A stretch of 6,698 nucleotides of DNA from CAZNUM01 sp046861615 (GTDB taxonomy: Bacteria; Fidelibacterota; Marinisomatia; Marinisomatales; TCS55), in assembly GCA_046861615.1 (NCBI GenBank), contig JBHHUS010000071.1, positions 1 to 6,698 of the forward strand, written 5' to 3'. Numbering within the stretch: the stretch's first letter is position 1; each line of letters starts with the position of its first letter. The position numbers and the translations under genes are program-made. This document shows, one piece after another, positions 5,919 through 6,698 of the stretch. Under the pieces are notes generated by a model. The model saw only the letters and a list, made by a program, of their open reading frames with translations. It searched no databases and was not told where the DNA came from.

Positions 5919-6698
5919 TTAACCCTCAGCCAGAACCTGTTCCCGGGAATATCGGAATTTTATAATTGCCCGGTAAATGGCTTCTGCCACCTGCTGGCGA
6001 TAGGATGCCCGGCGAAGGTTCTTTTCTTCACTGGGGTTGGTCAAATAACCGGCCTCCACTAAAACATTGGGCATGCTGGCTCCCACCAACACGTAAAAAC
6101 CGGCCTGTTTTACTCCCCGATTCTTGGACTTGACCTTTTTCCAAATCTCTTCCTGAATCATGGCCGCTAAATCTTCGCTTTCTTTCATAAACATACTTTG
6201 GGCCATAGTAGCCATTATCAAATTTTCACCGGCCAGATTTTTATACTGATCACCGGATTGGTCTTCCAGTTTAATCACTCCATTTTCACGGGAAGCCACT
6301 TCAATGGCATCTTCTGTTTTACCCGGACGCAGTAAATAAGTTTCCGCACCGGCAACGGAATGATTCGGGCTGGAATTCAGGTGAATACTAACAAAGATCT
6401 TCCCGTTGGCTTCATTGGCAATTTTGGTTCTTTTCCACAGTGGAATAAATACATCTTCATCCCGGGTATAAATCACTTTTAATTTAGTATTCTTCTCCAG
6501 TAACATTCCCACCCGCTTAGTGATATCCAGAGCAATATCCTTCTCTTTCGTTCCCTTGCGACCGATGGTTCCCGGATCCTTCCCGCCATGCCCCGCATCC
6601 AGAACCACCGTATCCAACTTCCAGCGGTCGCGCATTTCCTTGATTCGGGAAACACTCTTTGCCAGGGGGGTCCGCAGGGACACCACGATTTCACTGGG
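5919..6698 (-). CDS. N-acetylmuramoyl-L-alanine amidase (Amidase_3, AmiA/B/C type), 5' end outside the window
   Basis: This zinc amidase cuts the bond between muramic acid and the peptide stem, normally in the periplasm and often at cell separation. The reading frame is open to the window edge, so the gene is partial; 259 residues are visible. Counting from the edge, the zinc and catalytic residues are H37 (LDAGHGGKDPG), E52 (KEKDIAL), H106 (VSIHLNSS) and E215 (VLVEAGYLTNPSEE), so the catalytic domain is complete. Between H106 and E215 lies the long insertion with SGDQYKNL and a helix-rich stretch ending in KNRGVKQAGF. In E. coli AmiB/AmiC the matching insertion is an autoinhibitory helix relieved by activators such as EnvC or NlpD. 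A signal peptide and probably an AMIN or similar N-terminal domain should lie beyond the edge. The GTG at 6684-6686 is unlikely to be the real start because the frame continues upstream and an exported protein would need a signal sequence. Confidence 0.94.
   Translation of the reverse strand, partial: PSEIVVSLRTPLAKSVSRIKEMRDRWKLDTVVLDAGHGGKDPGTIGRKGTKEKDIALDITKRVGMLLEKNTKLKVIYTRDEDVFIPLWKRTKIANEANGKIFVSIHLNSSPNHSVAGAETYLLRPGKTEDAIEVASRENGVIKLEDQSGDQYKNLAGENLIMATMAQSMFMKESEDLAAMIQEEIWKKVKSKNRGVKQAGFYVLVGASMPNVLVEAGYLTNPSEEKNLRRASYRQQVAEAIYRAIIKFRYSREQVLAEG

Noticed and set aside
6684..6686. GTG as the amidase start codon
   Set aside because: The frame stays open to the window edge, and the family needs an export signal and usually an N-terminal domain upstream.
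6479..6694. Minus-strand frame overlapping the amidase 5' part
   Set aside because: It is a shadow frame rich in Trp/Arg/Gly; the amidase frame here holds the zinc-binding motif.
1..6698. CRISPR array accompanying the Cas6b-like gene
   Set aside because: No regularly spaced direct repeats were seen and coding sequence fills nearly all of the window.

Overview
The window is a dense run of seven protein genes, all on the minus strand. Read in the direction of transcription (high to low coordinates) they are: the C-terminal part of an N-acetylmuramoyl-L-alanine amidase, murI, folC, rho, a gene for a Cas6b-like protein with a long charged tail, a class I aminotransferase, and rpmE (ribosomal protein L31). 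Base composition is moderate, roughly 45% GC by eye. The amidase carries the insertion typical of the AmiA/B/C type, which suggests a Gram-negative cell envelope. The protein sequences read like those of an uncultured FCB-type or Marinimicrobia-like lineage, but this is an impression and the window does not settle the taxonomy.

Layout: amidase and murI are 4 nt apart, and murI and folC overlap by 26 nt. These three make a tight block for peptidoglycan and folate metabolism. The 101 nt between folC and rho is the largest gap in the window. It holds GC-rich blocks that can form two mutually exclusive hairpins ahead of rho, so it is the most likely place for a terminator, a promoter or a rho leader control element. 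After rho, gaps are 47, 14 and 16 nt, so rho, the Cas6b-like gene, the aminotransferase and rpmE are probably co-transcribed. No stretch over 300 bases lacks a gene. I see no RNA genes, mobile elements or CRISPR array.

Most of the window is ordinary housekeeping. The exception is the 335-residue protein at 1443-2450. Its first ~240 residues match the layout of Cas6b-type CRISPR RNA endonucleases: an N-terminal ferredoxin-like part with a YPRVQVK-type strand, then a C-terminal part ending in the glycine-rich loop GIGNGITRGYGT. It stands alone, with no other cas gene and no repeat array, directly behind rho. The histidine-rich catalytic segment I remember for Cas6b appears to be missing, and about 95 residues of alternating acidic and strongly basic sequence have been added. 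The best reading is a Cas6-derived RNA-binding protein recruited to a housekeeping RNA role, possibly linked to transcription or translation through its neighbours rho and L31. That role is inference.
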